Positions 51,363 to 60,856 of a stretch of 64,000 nucleotides of DNA are shown here, one piece after another; positions within the stretch are counted from its first letter, which is position 1, and every line of letters begins with the position of its first letter. The DNA lies in assembly GCF_000014745.1 (NCBI RefSeq), contig NC_008347.1:2992001-3056000 (forward strand). The letters run 5' to 3'. A program made the position numbers and the translations under genes. The notes below the pieces were generated by a model, which worked only from the letters and a program-made list of their open reading frames with translations, did no database searches and was not told where the DNA came from. This DNA comes from Maricaulis maris MCS10. GTDB taxonomy: Bacteria; Pseudomonadota; Alphaproteobacteria; Caulobacterales; Maricaulaceae.

Positions 51363-53627
51363 ATGAACAAGACCATTTGGATGCTATGGCTTCAGGGTCG
51401 AGAAAATGCTCCCGCGGTTGTTCAGCGATGCATCCATAGTTGGGAAGTGAACAATCCAACTTGGACGCTCAAACTCTTAACAGCTGACACTGTTTCGCAT
51501 TACATTGACGTAACAGAATTCGTTGACCTTCAAACGCAAACGCTCCAAGCAGCATCTTTGTCCGACATCATACGCATCATGCTTCTCCACGAATATGGTG
51601 GTGTCTGGGCTGACGCGACGACGCTGTGCAACGCTCCCCTAGATGACTGGCTGCCGGAAGTCTCCGGAACTGGCTTTTTTGCATTCAGCCTCTCCCCATT
51701 CCCCCAGGGTGACAGGCCCTTGTCCAGCTGGTTTCTGGCTGCGGAGGCGGGAAATAGCCTTGTTGGCAAGTGGGCCGGGCGTGTGCACGCCTACTGGCAG
51801 AACCGGGAGAGCTCAGATGACTATTTCTGGTTCCACCACCAGTTCTACGAATTGCTGGAACAAGATGCACTCGCCCTTCAAGCTTGGCAGAAGGTTCCAA
51901 GACTTAGCGCTGCCGGCCCACATTCCGTCCAGTTCAATTTCGGTGGGCTGGACCAAGACGCTGAATCAGTCGCGAACCAGATCGACTGGTCCATTCCACT
52001 GTTTAAGCTCACACACCGCATCGAACCTCGCCACTTGAAAGCCGGAACCATTTTGACGCACGTGCTCGATCGATGCGCACCTGATTTTTCAACATGGCCC
52101 CCACAAACTGACATTTCAGCAGTTAAGGTCAATTGTGCATCATACAGTCTTTCAACAATGAACAGAGGCGATCACGTCCAGCTAATTGCCGGACAAAGCT
52201 TCATGAAGAGAGCGGGCTTTGTAATTGAAGACTTGATCGACAGAGATGATGAAATTGGGTCGGCTCCTGGCCTTAGTGACGATGCCCAAGACGTCCCGAT
52301 TTTGATCAATGGTTGGCACAAGCACAATGCGACCGAGTGGCCGCCAAACAGAAAACTCAAACCAGTTTTTCTCGGTTTTCATATCCGTCCACACCAATGC
52401 CCCAACCTTCTATCGGATGAAGCCATTGAATACTATAAGGCTCATGAGCCAATCGGGTGCCGGGACCGTTTTACCCAAAAATTACTTTCAGATAGGGGAG
52501 TCGAATGCTTTGTATCAAACTGCTTGTCACTAAGCTTTTCTAGGCGCCTCCCCGAGCCGGGTCAACAAACAGAAATCTTTGTCGTTTCTCGGGACGAACG
52601 CCTCCTGGACATCGTTCCGCGTCATCTCGGACCCACAAGGTTCATAAATCACTATAGCGAGACAACTAGCCACGAAGAAAATATGGCGGAGACATATGAA
52701 CTTCTTCACATGTATCGCCAGCGCGGCAAGCTGATTATCACGACCCTACTTCACTGCGCCTTACCCGCTATCGCGATGGGCATACCGGTCATCGTATTGT
52801 ATCCAAACAACAACGAAGCGGCACACAAGTCTGATGCAGAACGATTTAGCTCCCTCTCTCGCATGATCCGGGTGCACACCTTTGATCGGGTCGATGAAAT
52901 TGACTGGCGCGGTCAAGTCGTGGATACGAGCAAACAGAAACTAGAGTTGGTTGATGCCTTTTTGAACCTCAAAAAAAGGTGGAACAACTCCGCCAACTCC
53001 ATAGGTCCTATAGCTCCCAGCTCCTCCTTACCCGTGCCGCACACCAACGTTTGGCAGGAGCGTCGAAAGGCGACGACTGAGTCTTTGTCCAAATTCTACT
53101 CCGACACTGAGAAGTGGGGTCATGCGAGCCAATACCACGCCAATTGGAATTTGCGCGCCGATCAAGCCAGCAAGTTCCTTCCATCGGGGAAAAGTGTATT
53201 TGAGATTGGTATGGGGGCCGGTGCGTTTGCGGATCTCGTTTCGGATCGATGCGACTATTTGGGATCGGACTTGTCACCTCTGTCGCCTGATGCGCTAACG
53301 CTTGATGTCGACAAAGATGAATTTCCGGATCGGGTTTTCGATTACGTTGTTTTCCTAGGTGTATTTGAATACTTGGCCAACCCGCTCAGCGTGTCGACCA
53401 AAATCGGCAACAGTACTTCCAACATTATTGCATCATACTGCTGCCGCCTTCGCGCCGGTGATGCCATTCATACACGCCGGCGCCGCGGCTGGGCAACAGA
53501 CTTCACCGAGGTTGAATTCTTAGCGCTGTTTTATTCCCAAGGCTTCACTCTAACCGACAAACTAGAATTCAACTCTACGGACGATTTCACTCAGTCGATA
53601 TTCCATCTTCAACGTCTTAGTTTTTGA
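51363..53627 (+). CDS. Three-domain glycan-modifying fusion protein
   Basis: A 754-residue protein starting at ATG 51363, 7 bp after AGGAG (51351-51355); an in-frame ATG at 51330 lacks a site. Residues about 1-230 look like a capsular polysaccharide/GT32-type glycosyltransferase: IWMLWLQGRENAP, CIHSWEVNNP, SLSDIIRIMLLHEYGGVWAD with its DxD-like motif. About 270-540 resemble polysaccharide pyruvyl transferase (GWHKHNATEW, IGCRDRFTQKLL, HCALPAIAMGIP). About 560-754 are a SAM methyltransferase (VFEIGMGAGAFADLV, YLGSDLSPLSPDALTLDVD). It probably builds or decorates a surface polysaccharide. AT-rich codon use supports acquisition. Confidence 0.82.
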   Translation: MNKTIWMLWLQGRENAPAVVQRCIHSWEVNNPTWTLKLLTADTVSHYIDVTEFVDLQTQTLQAASLSDIIRIMLLHEYGGVWADATTLCNAPLDDWLPEVSGTGFFAFSLSPFPQGDRPLSSWFLAAEAGNSLVGKWAGRVHAYWQNRESSDDYFWFHHQFYELLEQDALALQAWQKVPRLSAAGPHSVQFNFGGLDQDAESVANQIDWSIPLFKLTHRIEPRHLKAGTILTHVLDRCAPDFSTWPPQTDISAVKVNCASYSLSTMNRGDHVQLIAGQSFMKRAGFVIEDLIDRDDEIGSAPGLSDDAQDVPILINGWHKHNATEWPPNRKLKPVFLGFHIRPHQCPNLLSDEAIEYYKAHEPIGCRDRFTQKLLSDRGVECFVSNCLSLSFSRRLPEPGQQTEIFVVSRDERLLDIVPRHLGPTRFINHYSETTSHEENMAETYELLHMYRQRGKLIITTLLHCALPAIAMGIPVIVLYPNNNEAAHKSDAERFSSLSRMIRVHTFDRVDEIDWRGQVVDTSKQKLELVDAFLNLKKRWNNSANSIGPIAPSSSLPVPHTNVWQERRKATTESLSKFYSDTEKWGHASQYHANWNLRADQASKFLPSGKSVFEIGMGAGAFADLVSDRCDYLGSDLSPLSPDALTLDVDKDEFPDRVFDYVVFLGVFEYLANPLSVSTKIGNSTSNIIASYCCRLRAGDAIHTRRRRGWATDFTEVEFLALFYSQGFTLTDKLEFNSTDDFTQSIFHLQRLSF

Positions 53628-53784
53628 GCTGGCGCAAGGCGTGGGAATATGTTCGGTCAGCACGTGAAGTATAACGACGCACATCGGACAAGAAGAAATA
53701 CAAAACCGCGGCACGCGCCATTGCAGACCGTTCAGAAACGCCCCAATGTCTATCAGTCACCTCGGGCACCAAATTTGGACGACC

Positions 53785-54684
53785 CTACGGCATGCAGCTC
53801 AATTGCCCGCTTGAATCTGTTTGAATGCCATTGGTGCAATTGGCGAGCGTCGGAAAGAAAACATTTCCGGTCTGATCAAGCTTGAACAACACACCACCGC
53901 CTACTCGATTGATCCCGAAGTTTCCCGCACCTTCACTCGCACCGGTTTCGAAATTGGACAACGTCCAGATCGTACCGGCGTCGGTTTGTTCTAAGATCAT
54001 CATTTGGCGCTCACTACCTGAACCCTTAATGTGAAAGCGGCCAAGTGGGTTAGATGTGCCCAAACCAATGTGCCCGGTTGACTCTACAAAGAGGGCGTTC
54101 TCATCCGCACCAGGCTGAATGCGAAACGGAAGCGAACTCCCATTTGTTACATCCCGAACAAAGAAGTTCGCTTCGTTCGCAGCGATATCGAAGGTTTGCG
54201 CTGTGAACCCACTGGACCCGTCCTGCTCGAGGCGCAGGGTCGGTGTGTTTCCACTGCGGACATGGATATCCGTCGAAGCATTTGCCACGCCGATTCCGAC
54301 ATCGCCCTGTGAATCGACGAAAAGCGAGTTTGCCGGCGCACCCGCATTTACCCGGAATACCTGCCGTCCAGCAGTGGCGTCATCGATACTGAAGTAGGCA
54401 TCGCCGCCGTTCGAACTATCATTGATCGTGATACGCCAGTCATTGCTTGGAAAGCTGGCAGAACTACTGGTGTCATCGAAATGAAGGCGAAGATTGTTTT
54501 CCTTCAATCGGACGGTATCAAAGCCAAAGCTTTCACCGTTGACGCAGTCAGTGCCAACGCAGAGACTAAAATCAATGATGACATCATCAAGATGCACGAT
54601 ATCGGCATCGGACGGGCTTGGCACAATCGCCATAAGCGCCATCGACACGGCCGCTGCACTCGTTGCGGAAAGAAGATGCTTCAT
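53785..54684 (-). CDS. Exported repeat protein, fibre-like, function unknown
   Basis: A 299-residue exported protein (signal peptide ending SDA). The body alternates NSLFVDSQGDVGIGVANAST and ENALFVESTGHIGLGTSNPL motifs with LRLEQDGSSGFTAQTFDIAA, a pattern common in tail-fibre-like and cell-surface beta-helical proteins, which often precede an S74 peptidase that is absent here. The C-terminus ends in a Cys-containing CTNGIQTDSSGQLSCMP. It lies 24 bp after the stop of a small exported protein on the same strand. Role unknown; surface display is plausible. Confidence 0.75.
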   Translation of the reverse strand: MKHLLSATSAAAVSMALMAIVPSPSDADIVHLDDVIIDFSLCVGTDCVNGESFGFDTVRLKENNLRLHFDDTSSSASFPSNDWRITINDSSNGGDAYFSIDDATAGRQVFRVNAGAPANSLFVDSQGDVGIGVANASTDIHVRSGNTPTLRLEQDGSSGFTAQTFDIAANEANFFVRDVTNGSSLPFRIQPGADENALFVESTGHIGLGTSNPLGRFHIKGSGSERQMMILEQTDAGTIWTLSNFETGASEGAGNFGINRVGGGVLFKLDQTGNVFFPTLANCTNGIQTDSSGQLSCMP

Positions 54685-54708
54685 TGTTTAAGGCCCCCGG
54701 TGCCTGGT

Positions 54709-55182
54709 TTACGTCTCTTGATCAGCGTCATCAAAGACCAGAACTTGGCCGTTCTCGACGCGGAAACTACCTGTAAAACTTACGCCTTCTCGCGGACGCT
54801 GGGCGGTCGGCTCGCGCCCGTTATAGCCAGCCTGTTCGCGGCTGGATGGTTCGGCTGCGTAGGTCTGCGTGGCCGCCGTCATTTCGAAATGATAGAGCCC
54901 ATCGGCAACTTCGCCAAAATCCGCAAGGCGGAAACTCGGAGCGCGGCGCTCCGAAAAAACCTGGCCATGATAACCGTTCGGACCGCTCACGGAGACGGTA
55001 ATGTTAAAATAAGTCGGGTCGGCATCAAAATAGATGCGACTTCCAGCATAGCGCGCCGACAAGCCGGCATCCGCGGCTGCAGACCGCGCCTGTCCAATCG
55101 CTCCACTCGCCGGCACCACGAGGAGCAGGCTGAGGATCGTCACGGTTTGGACTAAGCGTTCTAGGCGCATAAACAATCTCAT
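54709..55182 (-). CDS. Small exported protein of unknown function
   Basis: A 157-residue protein with signal peptide (LVQTVTILSLLLVVPASG). ATG 55182 is the first start next to the hydrophobic segment; an in-frame start at 55218 adds residues without a ribosome site. The mature part has IYFDADPTYFNITVSVSGPN and GQVFSERRAPSFRLADFGEV, compatible with one beta-sandwich, and a polar tail. It is upstream of the fibre-like gene, 24 bp away, and probably co-transcribed. I do not recognise the family. Confidence 0.7.
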   Translation of the reverse strand: MRLFMRLERLVQTVTILSLLLVVPASGAIGQARSAAADAGLSARYAGSRIYFDADPTYFNITVSVSGPNGYHGQVFSERRAPSFRLADFGEVADGLYHFEMTAATQTYAAEPSSREQAGYNGREPTAQRPREGVSFTGSFRVENGQVLVFDDADQET

Positions 55183-55263
55183 GGTGTAGATGATATACTG
55201 CTCGGCGAGCACACACAATCGTTATACGCGATTTCCCTGGCGCAGCGTCGTGACGCGCTTGAT

Positions 55264-56511
55264 TCAGTCAGACGACAATCGGCGAGTCACCTCTTGCCGG
55301 GCGTCGTCGACCTGATCACCGGTCATCTGAAGCGCAAGGTTGTCGCGAACGAGGTCCGCATCAGGATACCCGCGATAGGCTGCAAGGCTACACCGTACAT
55401 AGGCGGACCGGTAATTCTGGGGCACGCCCCACCCGTTGGCATGAAGCAAACAGAGACTGAAGTCCGCGCTACCGAAGCCTTGCCCCGCCGCCGCCTCGAA
55501 CAGGGATCGCGCAGCCTGCAAGTCCTGACGCACGCCACCACCTCGCATGAGGCGATGCCCCTGGAGATACAGGGCAACCGCGTCGCCACCTTCTGCTGCC
55601 GTCAGGTCATTCCGGTCCGGCGGCGCCGCCCATTCGGGCTCGCGCAGTCGTCGATCAAGCGGAAAGCCAATGAGCGAGAGCAGTTGATCCAGCCCGGCCC
55701 CTTCAAGAATTCTCGCCCTGTCAAGAAGTTGGCGCGCTTGTGTCTCATCCACGGGCGCGCCCTGGCCACTCTCATAGAGAACGGACAAATTGCGCAATGC
55801 TTGTGGCAAATCCTGATCGGCTGCCAGACGGAACCATTGAAAGGCCGCATCATAGTCCCGCGTCACGCCGTCACCGCGGACATAGAGGAGGCCGAGATTA
55901 TTTTGGGCCTGCGCATCGCCCGCTTCCGCGCTGGCGATGAACAGGGTGCGGGCCCTGTCGAAATCCTGCGGCACCCCGTCACCTGTCATGTACAGAATAC
56001 CGAGATTGGTCTGGGCCTCGATAAGGCCCTGCTCCGCCGCACGCCGATACCAATTGGCCGCCTCGACGAAATCCGGCGACCCTGTCAGGTCCGACGACAG
56101 GGCCTGGGCGTAGTCGAATTCATATTGCGCATCACCAGCCTGCGCAGCCCGATGCAACCAGTCCAGGCCAACACCAGGATCAGGTGCGACACCCAAGCCC
56201 AAGACGAAAGAATGGCCGAGCGCATTCTGTGACCGCGCAACGCCCGATGCCGCGGCGGCCTGATCAAGCTCGACCGCCCGGAGGAGGTCCTGGGGGACGC
56301 CCAGTCCCTGCCGATGCATGTGGGCCAGCCATGAACCCGCCTCGGCATCTCCGTTCGCCGATTGCACCTCGGCTTGGCGAAGGGCACTGGCATACTCGCC
56401 GCGCTCTAGCAAGATCTCGATCGTATCGCCCGATTGAGTTGCCGCCGACGACGGGAGGCCGAGGACGAAACCAAGCGCGACGATCCAATTCCTGTGTGTG
56501 CGAAAGAGCAT
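55264..56511 (-). CDS. Exported Sel1-repeat (TPR-like) protein
   Basis: A 415-residue protein with signal peptide (VALGFVLGLPSSAATQ) and about eight Sel1-like repeats of 36 residues, for example AQTNLGILYMTGDGVPQDFD and AQNNLGLLYVRGDGVTRDYD. Sel1 repeats form alpha-solenoids that bind proteins. It lies 11 bp after another Sel1 gene at the end of the secretion-linked operon. A scaffold role in the periplasm is likely; the partner is unknown. Confidence 0.88.
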   Translation of the reverse strand: MLFRTHRNWIVALGFVLGLPSSAATQSGDTIEILLERGEYASALRQAEVQSANGDAEAGSWLAHMHRQGLGVPQDLLRAVELDQAAAASGVARSQNALGHSFVLGLGVAPDPGVGLDWLHRAAQAGDAQYEFDYAQALSSDLTGSPDFVEAANWYRRAAEQGLIEAQTNLGILYMTGDGVPQDFDRARTLFIASAEAGDAQAQNNLGLLYVRGDGVTRDYDAAFQWFRLAADQDLPQALRNLSVLYESGQGAPVDETQARQLLDRARILEGAGLDQLLSLIGFPLDRRLREPEWAAPPDRNDLTAAEGGDAVALYLQGHRLMRGGGVRQDLQAARSLFEAAAGQGFGSADFSLCLLHANGWGVPQNYRSAYVRCSLAAYRGYPDADLVRDNLALQMTGDQVDDARQEVTRRLSSD

Positions 56512-56522
56512 ATCGGCCCGAC

Positions 56523-57734
56523 CTATTGCGACGGCTGCCAGTCAGCCGCTCGGTTTTGCGCCTCGGCCAATTGCTCCGGCGTCAGGAAACGGGCGAACAC
56601 ATCACGCTCGCGAGCCGCCTCGGAGGCGCCCCTGGCGGCTGCCAGATTGGCCCAGACATGAGCCCGCATATAATCCTGAGTCACACCCTGACCGGCCGCA
56701 AACCGACGCGCCATGGCCAGCTGGGCAGACGGTGAGCCAGCATCTGCCGCCCGACGGAAGTAATCAAGCGCGCGGACATCATGCTGCGGAACGCCTTCGC
56801 CCGCCTCGTACATGACCGCCAAGGCGTTCAGCGCCGCCGCATCACCTGCTTCGGCACGTTCCTCGGTCCAGAGCAGGGACGCGCTGTCACCGGCACGCGC
56901 CGCCTCCAGCACCCAGGTCTGCGCGTTCGGATACTGCTCGGCCCCGATTTCACCGGAGGCGACCAGCGCACCGAGACGGGCGCTTATGCCGGGCACACCT
57001 TCTCCGACCACGTTCAAATACCAACGCACAGCCTCGGCTATGTTCGGCTCAGTACCGCGGCCCGTCTCGTAAAACAGACCGACCGCAGCCTGCGCGCGAA
57101 CCATGCCGGCCTCTGCCGCCATCCGGTACCAATTCAGTGCACGCGCATCGTCTTGCGCGACACCCGTCCCCGTCGAATAGGCATAGCCAAGATTGGACTG
57201 GGCACGGACATCACCCGCCTCGGCGGCTTCAGTGAGCAAACGAACACCCCTGGCAATATCGCGCTCAACGCCGGTACCGGAAAAATAGTATGAACCCATC
57301 ACCGCGGACGCACCGATATCGCCGCGACGCGCCGCCCGCTCGAGCCAGACAATTTCCTCTGGCGGTTCGGATGCAGCTTCGGCGCGCTCAAGATACAGGG
57401 CGACCAGCGCCTCCTCAGCCGCGGGCCATTCTTGCGCAACGGCGCCTTCAAGCAGCGAGATCGCGCGATCCGGATTGATCTCCACGCCGCGACCTTCGCG
57501 GTACATCAGGCCCAGACGATATTGCGCCAAAGGCAAACCAGCCTCCGACAATTCTGTTAGAATTTCAGCAACTTCCGCGTAGTCGGTGCGGGCAAATGCG
57601 GCCTCGGCCTCCTCCATGCGCGCGGCCATTTGAGCCTCGGAAAGGCCGGATTGCGACGACCATTGATACATCGCGAAGCCGATGACGGCGGCTAGGACCG
57701 CAGCGCCGGCGCCAAGCAGAATTCTCGTTCGCAT
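56523..57734 (-). CDS. Membrane-anchored Sel1-repeat protein
   Basis: A 403-residue protein with one N-terminal helix (ILLGAGAAVLAAVIGFAMYQ) and about eight Sel1 repeats, e.g. AQYRLGLMYREGRGVEINPD and AQSNLGYAYSTGTGVAQDDA. The ATG at 57734 overlaps the stop of the permease fusion (TGATG), so translation is coupled. Together with the next Sel1 gene it makes a tandem pair, probably paralogues. Confidence 0.88.
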   Translation of the reverse strand: MRTRILLGAGAAVLAAVIGFAMYQWSSQSGLSEAQMAARMEEAEAAFARTDYAEVAEILTELSEAGLPLAQYRLGLMYREGRGVEINPDRAISLLEGAVAQEWPAAEEALVALYLERAEAASEPPEEIVWLERAARRGDIGASAVMGSYYFSGTGVERDIARGVRLLTEAAEAGDVRAQSNLGYAYSTGTGVAQDDARALNWYRMAAEAGMVRAQAAVGLFYETGRGTEPNIAEAVRWYLNVVGEGVPGISARLGALVASGEIGAEQYPNAQTWVLEAARAGDSASLLWTEERAEAGDAAALNALAVMYEAGEGVPQHDVRALDYFRRAADAGSPSAQLAMARRFAAGQGVTQDYMRAHVWANLAAARGASEAARERDVFARFLTPEQLAEAQNRAADWQPSQ

Positions 57735-60700
57735 CACTCTACACCCCTGCCATGCCTGCGACGGTGAACGCGATAAGTCGCCCCCGCCTCTAACGGCTCA
57801 TTGATTTGTGTTACCGATCCATCTGCCCAACGGATGGAAACACTGTCGATCTGGTCCAGATCACCCAGTCCAAAATGTGCGACCGGGGCGTCAAACGACA
57901 TGAAGCCACCGCCCAACTGAATCTCGCGGGTTTGCAGACCGGTACCGAAGCCCGCATGGCGGACTTCCACCCGCGCCCCGATCCCGTCGCGATTCCCGCG
58001 CTCATCGACCAGCCGGAAGCTGATAGCCGAGCGGTCAGAATTATTCAGGAAAGCGGTGACAGGTGAATTCACAGGCACTGCAATCACATCGAGATCACCA
58101 TCATTGTCGATATCGGCCAGAGTCGCGGCCGCGGTTATGGCGAAATCACCGAGCCCATACGCCTCCGTGACTTCTTCAAACCGCTCACCAGCCTGGTTGC
58201 GCAGAAAGATGTTCGAGGGCGTCACCTCGTTTGGAACCCAGGTTCCGTTGACGATATACATGTCCTGCCAGCCATCATTGTCGAAGTCACCGTGTGAGAC
58301 ATCCCAACTCCAGCCGCCGACCTCGACATGCATGGCCTGCGCAGTCTCTAGGTAAACGCCCCGATCTCCCGGCTCCAGCAGGACATTCCGTGACATGATC
58401 TGCGGCAAGGCCTCATCCTGTTCACGAGCGGTCATGGCTCGAGACGGCAGGAAATGGACGTCGCAAAGCGCCCGGATCGTGGCCTCGCCAACCGGGATAA
58501 GCGCACACATTTCGGCATCATTGTTCTGGATGGCCAGATCCTTCAGCATCATGCCGCGACACTCGGACCGGTACGGCTCCTCGAAACCGGAACAACGCCG
58601 CGCGTTGCTCGGATCCAGGCTGTTGCCCGACCTGTACCAGACCTTGATCGCCATATTGCGTTGGCAAATCTCGCGATCCAAATCCCGCTCTATGCCATCG
58701 CAATATTGCTCGATGGGCTGCATTCTAAGCCTGTCCGACACACCATCCGCCCGCCCCGCGATCTGTGCGAAATACAGCGCCATCTGGCCAGTATTCCGCA
58801 GATCAAGGGAAGAGACTGACATGGTCGTATTTGTTGTCATCGGGATCAGCCCGTCCTGATAGGTCACGGCGGTGAATTGACCGTCACCACCTCCGAAATA
58901 GGCATAGTCCGGCACCTCAAAATCATTCCCGACCAGGAGATCAACCAAACCGTCCGAATCCAGGTCGGAGAACAGGATAGACAGTGTCTCACCGGGAATG
59001 CCTGGGAGATCGCGGAACTCCTCCCCGCTCAGGACCCCTTCATCATTCAGGACGACACGATTTCGCGATTCCTCGCCCGGAATACGACGGTACCAGCCGG
59101 CCGCCCAGTTTCCGAGCGCGACATCAAGGTCTCCATCCCGGTCCACATCGGCAAAACTGACCGCCAGGGTCAAAATGGCGTCATCCCGGTTCGCAACCGG
59201 ACTCAATCGGTCGGCGGCGAACTGCCCGCCTTCATTCGGTAAAAGGAAATTGCCATCCCGAAATGTCGTCAGGAACAGATCGAGGAAACCGTCATTGTCG
59301 GCGTCCATCAAAGCCGCATTGAAGATGGGAAGAGACCGAAGGCCCGGGTCATCCACTGCACCACCGGAGAAGCCCCCGGCGCCATCATTGCGGTAGATAT
59401 AAAGCCCCACGCGGTTCGACGCGAAAACTAGGTCGATATCGCCGTCACGATCGATATCACCGGACGCAACGCTTCGCCCTTCCCAGAAGGGCGGCCACAT
59501 GTCCGCCATCGAGAACTCGACGGGATGGTCGATACCCAGCTGCCAGGCTTCCATGCGTGTAAACGGCTCATCGCCATACGCGGCATTCTCGGCGTAGGGC
59601 AAACGCTCTAGCTCGACATCAAGATCCGTCGCCATCTGAAGCGCCGACATTCCAGTCGAATCATGGACGGGGAGACTCACCGCCGAGTGAAAGGTACCGG
59701 GTGCCGAATCCACGACCTCATCCCCGCCGGTCAGCAATTCGATGGCGCGTCGTGTCTGGTAGTCATGATAGGCGTCGATGGCCACGCCACTCCCGACACC
59801 CAGGACACAAATGGTCGCTGCAAGGAGGCCCGCAGCCCGCCAGCCGACTGACGTCGCGACAATCATGAAGGAATAGACGCTGAAACTGCCGAGCGTGAAT
59901 ACGAGCGTCATGATAAAACCATGACCGACTCCGCCATTGAGCAGAGCACCGGATACGACCACGTCAAAGCCGATCGGCACTGGCAGGAAAGTGCCCACCA
60001 CACCCGCGCCCAAGGCGCTGAGTGGACCAAATTCACGGCCATTAATCAGGTCGGCGGGCAGAAGAGTGCCGGCAATTGCACCGAGGAAGCCGGCGAGCAG
60101 CATGAGCGGCGCGGTCATGCGAAGAATGAACCAGAAATTCCGTGCGAAATCGGCAATAAACCCCGTCAGAGACGCTGTCAGGTTCTCGCGCTCGGGCGCG
60201 GGCAGGTCCGGCGCTTGTGGCGCCGTTACAGGTTTCACAGAATGCAGGAGGCGCTCTTCCGGCAGGACACGGCAGATCAGCGGCACAGCCACCAAAATGA
60301 CGGCGAGACTCAACACGAGTTTGGTGACCGCAATGTAAAATGGCAGAAGCGAGAACGCCATGGTCAGAACCACCACGTTCAGCGTCGGCGATGCGATCAT
60401 CGCCGAGAGCGTTGTCTCGGCCCGCGACCCTCCCTGGAACAAACCTCGGGCGATCGGCGCGGCGCAGTTCACGCACACGCCCAATGGAGCCCCGATGACC
60501 ATTCCGTAAAACGAGTTGGCAAATCGTCCCTTGAAATTTCGTCGCTGGAAATAGCCCAACAGAGTGAGGAAGGCGGCGCCGAACAGCCAGCCGAACGTCA
60601 TGCCCTTCTTGTTCGTATTGATCCAGTTGACCGTTGAAACGCCAATGCGTTCAAGCACCGGCGCTGCCGGATCCAGCCCAATCAGGGCCTCGAACGCCAG

Positions 60701-60856
60701 CGGGTCTTCAAGCTGGATGGCTCCGCCCATCATAGCCTTTTCGTCGAGCGACGGGTAGCGCGAGGTCGTCCAGAAGAAAGTCGCAAGTACCACCATGACG
60801 ACCGCGGCAAACACGAGGCGTTTCCATTGATCCAACCGGACCAGTCCGGACACCAT
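57734..60856 (-). CDS. Permease (DUF318/UPF0718)-FG-GAP-ASPIC/UnbV fusion protein
   Basis: A 1040-residue protein starting at ATG 60856, which overlaps the gspK stop (TGATG); an in-frame start at 60883 lies inside gspK. Residues about 1-375 form a permease of the UPF0718/ArsP-like type: about eight helices, GVCVNCAAPIARGLFQGG and GTFLPVPIGFDVVVSGALLN. From about 440 come FG-GAP/VCBS repeats with calcium-type DxDxDG motifs (DIDRDGDIDL, DADNDGFLDL, DVDRDGDLDV, DFDNDGWQDM, DIDNDGDLDV). The end has an ASPIC/UnbV domain (ISIRWADGSVTQI-like). A Cys-rich insert lies at about 720-790. An unusual fusion; the propeller is probably periplasmic. Substrate unknown. Confidence 0.85.
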   Translation of the reverse strand: MVSGLVRLDQWKRLVFAAVVMVVLATFFWTTSRYPSLDEKAMMGGAIQLEDPLAFEALIGLDPAAPVLERIGVSTVNWINTNKKGMTFGWLFGAAFLTLLGYFQRRNFKGRFANSFYGMVIGAPLGVCVNCAAPIARGLFQGGSRAETTLSAMIASPTLNVVVLTMAFSLLPFYIAVTKLVLSLAVILVAVPLICRVLPEERLLHSVKPVTAPQAPDLPAPERENLTASLTGFIADFARNFWFILRMTAPLMLLAGFLGAIAGTLLPADLINGREFGPLSALGAGVVGTFLPVPIGFDVVVSGALLNGGVGHGFIMTLVFTLGSFSVYSFMIVATSVGWRAAGLLAATICVLGVGSGVAIDAYHDYQTRRAIELLTGGDEVVDSAPGTFHSAVSLPVHDSTGMSALQMATDLDVELERLPYAENAAYGDEPFTRMEAWQLGIDHPVEFSMADMWPPFWEGRSVASGDIDRDGDIDLVFASNRVGLYIYRNDGAGGFSGGAVDDPGLRSLPIFNAALMDADNDGFLDLFLTTFRDGNFLLPNEGGQFAADRLSPVANRDDAILTLAVSFADVDRDGDLDVALGNWAAGWYRRIPGEESRNRVVLNDEGVLSGEEFRDLPGIPGETLSILFSDLDSDGLVDLLVGNDFEVPDYAYFGGGDGQFTAVTYQDGLIPMTTNTTMSVSSLDLRNTGQMALYFAQIAGRADGVSDRLRMQPIEQYCDGIERDLDREICQRNMAIKVWYRSGNSLDPSNARRCSGFEEPYRSECRGMMLKDLAIQNNDAEMCALIPVGEATIRALCDVHFLPSRAMTAREQDEALPQIMSRNVLLEPGDRGVYLETAQAMHVEVGGWSWDVSHGDFDNDGWQDMYIVNGTWVPNEVTPSNIFLRNQAGERFEEVTEAYGLGDFAITAAATLADIDNDGDLDVIAVPVNSPVTAFLNNSDRSAISFRLVDERGNRDGIGARVEVRHAGFGTGLQTREIQLGGGFMSFDAPVAHFGLGDLDQIDSVSIRWADGSVTQINEPLEAGATYRVHRRRHGRGVE

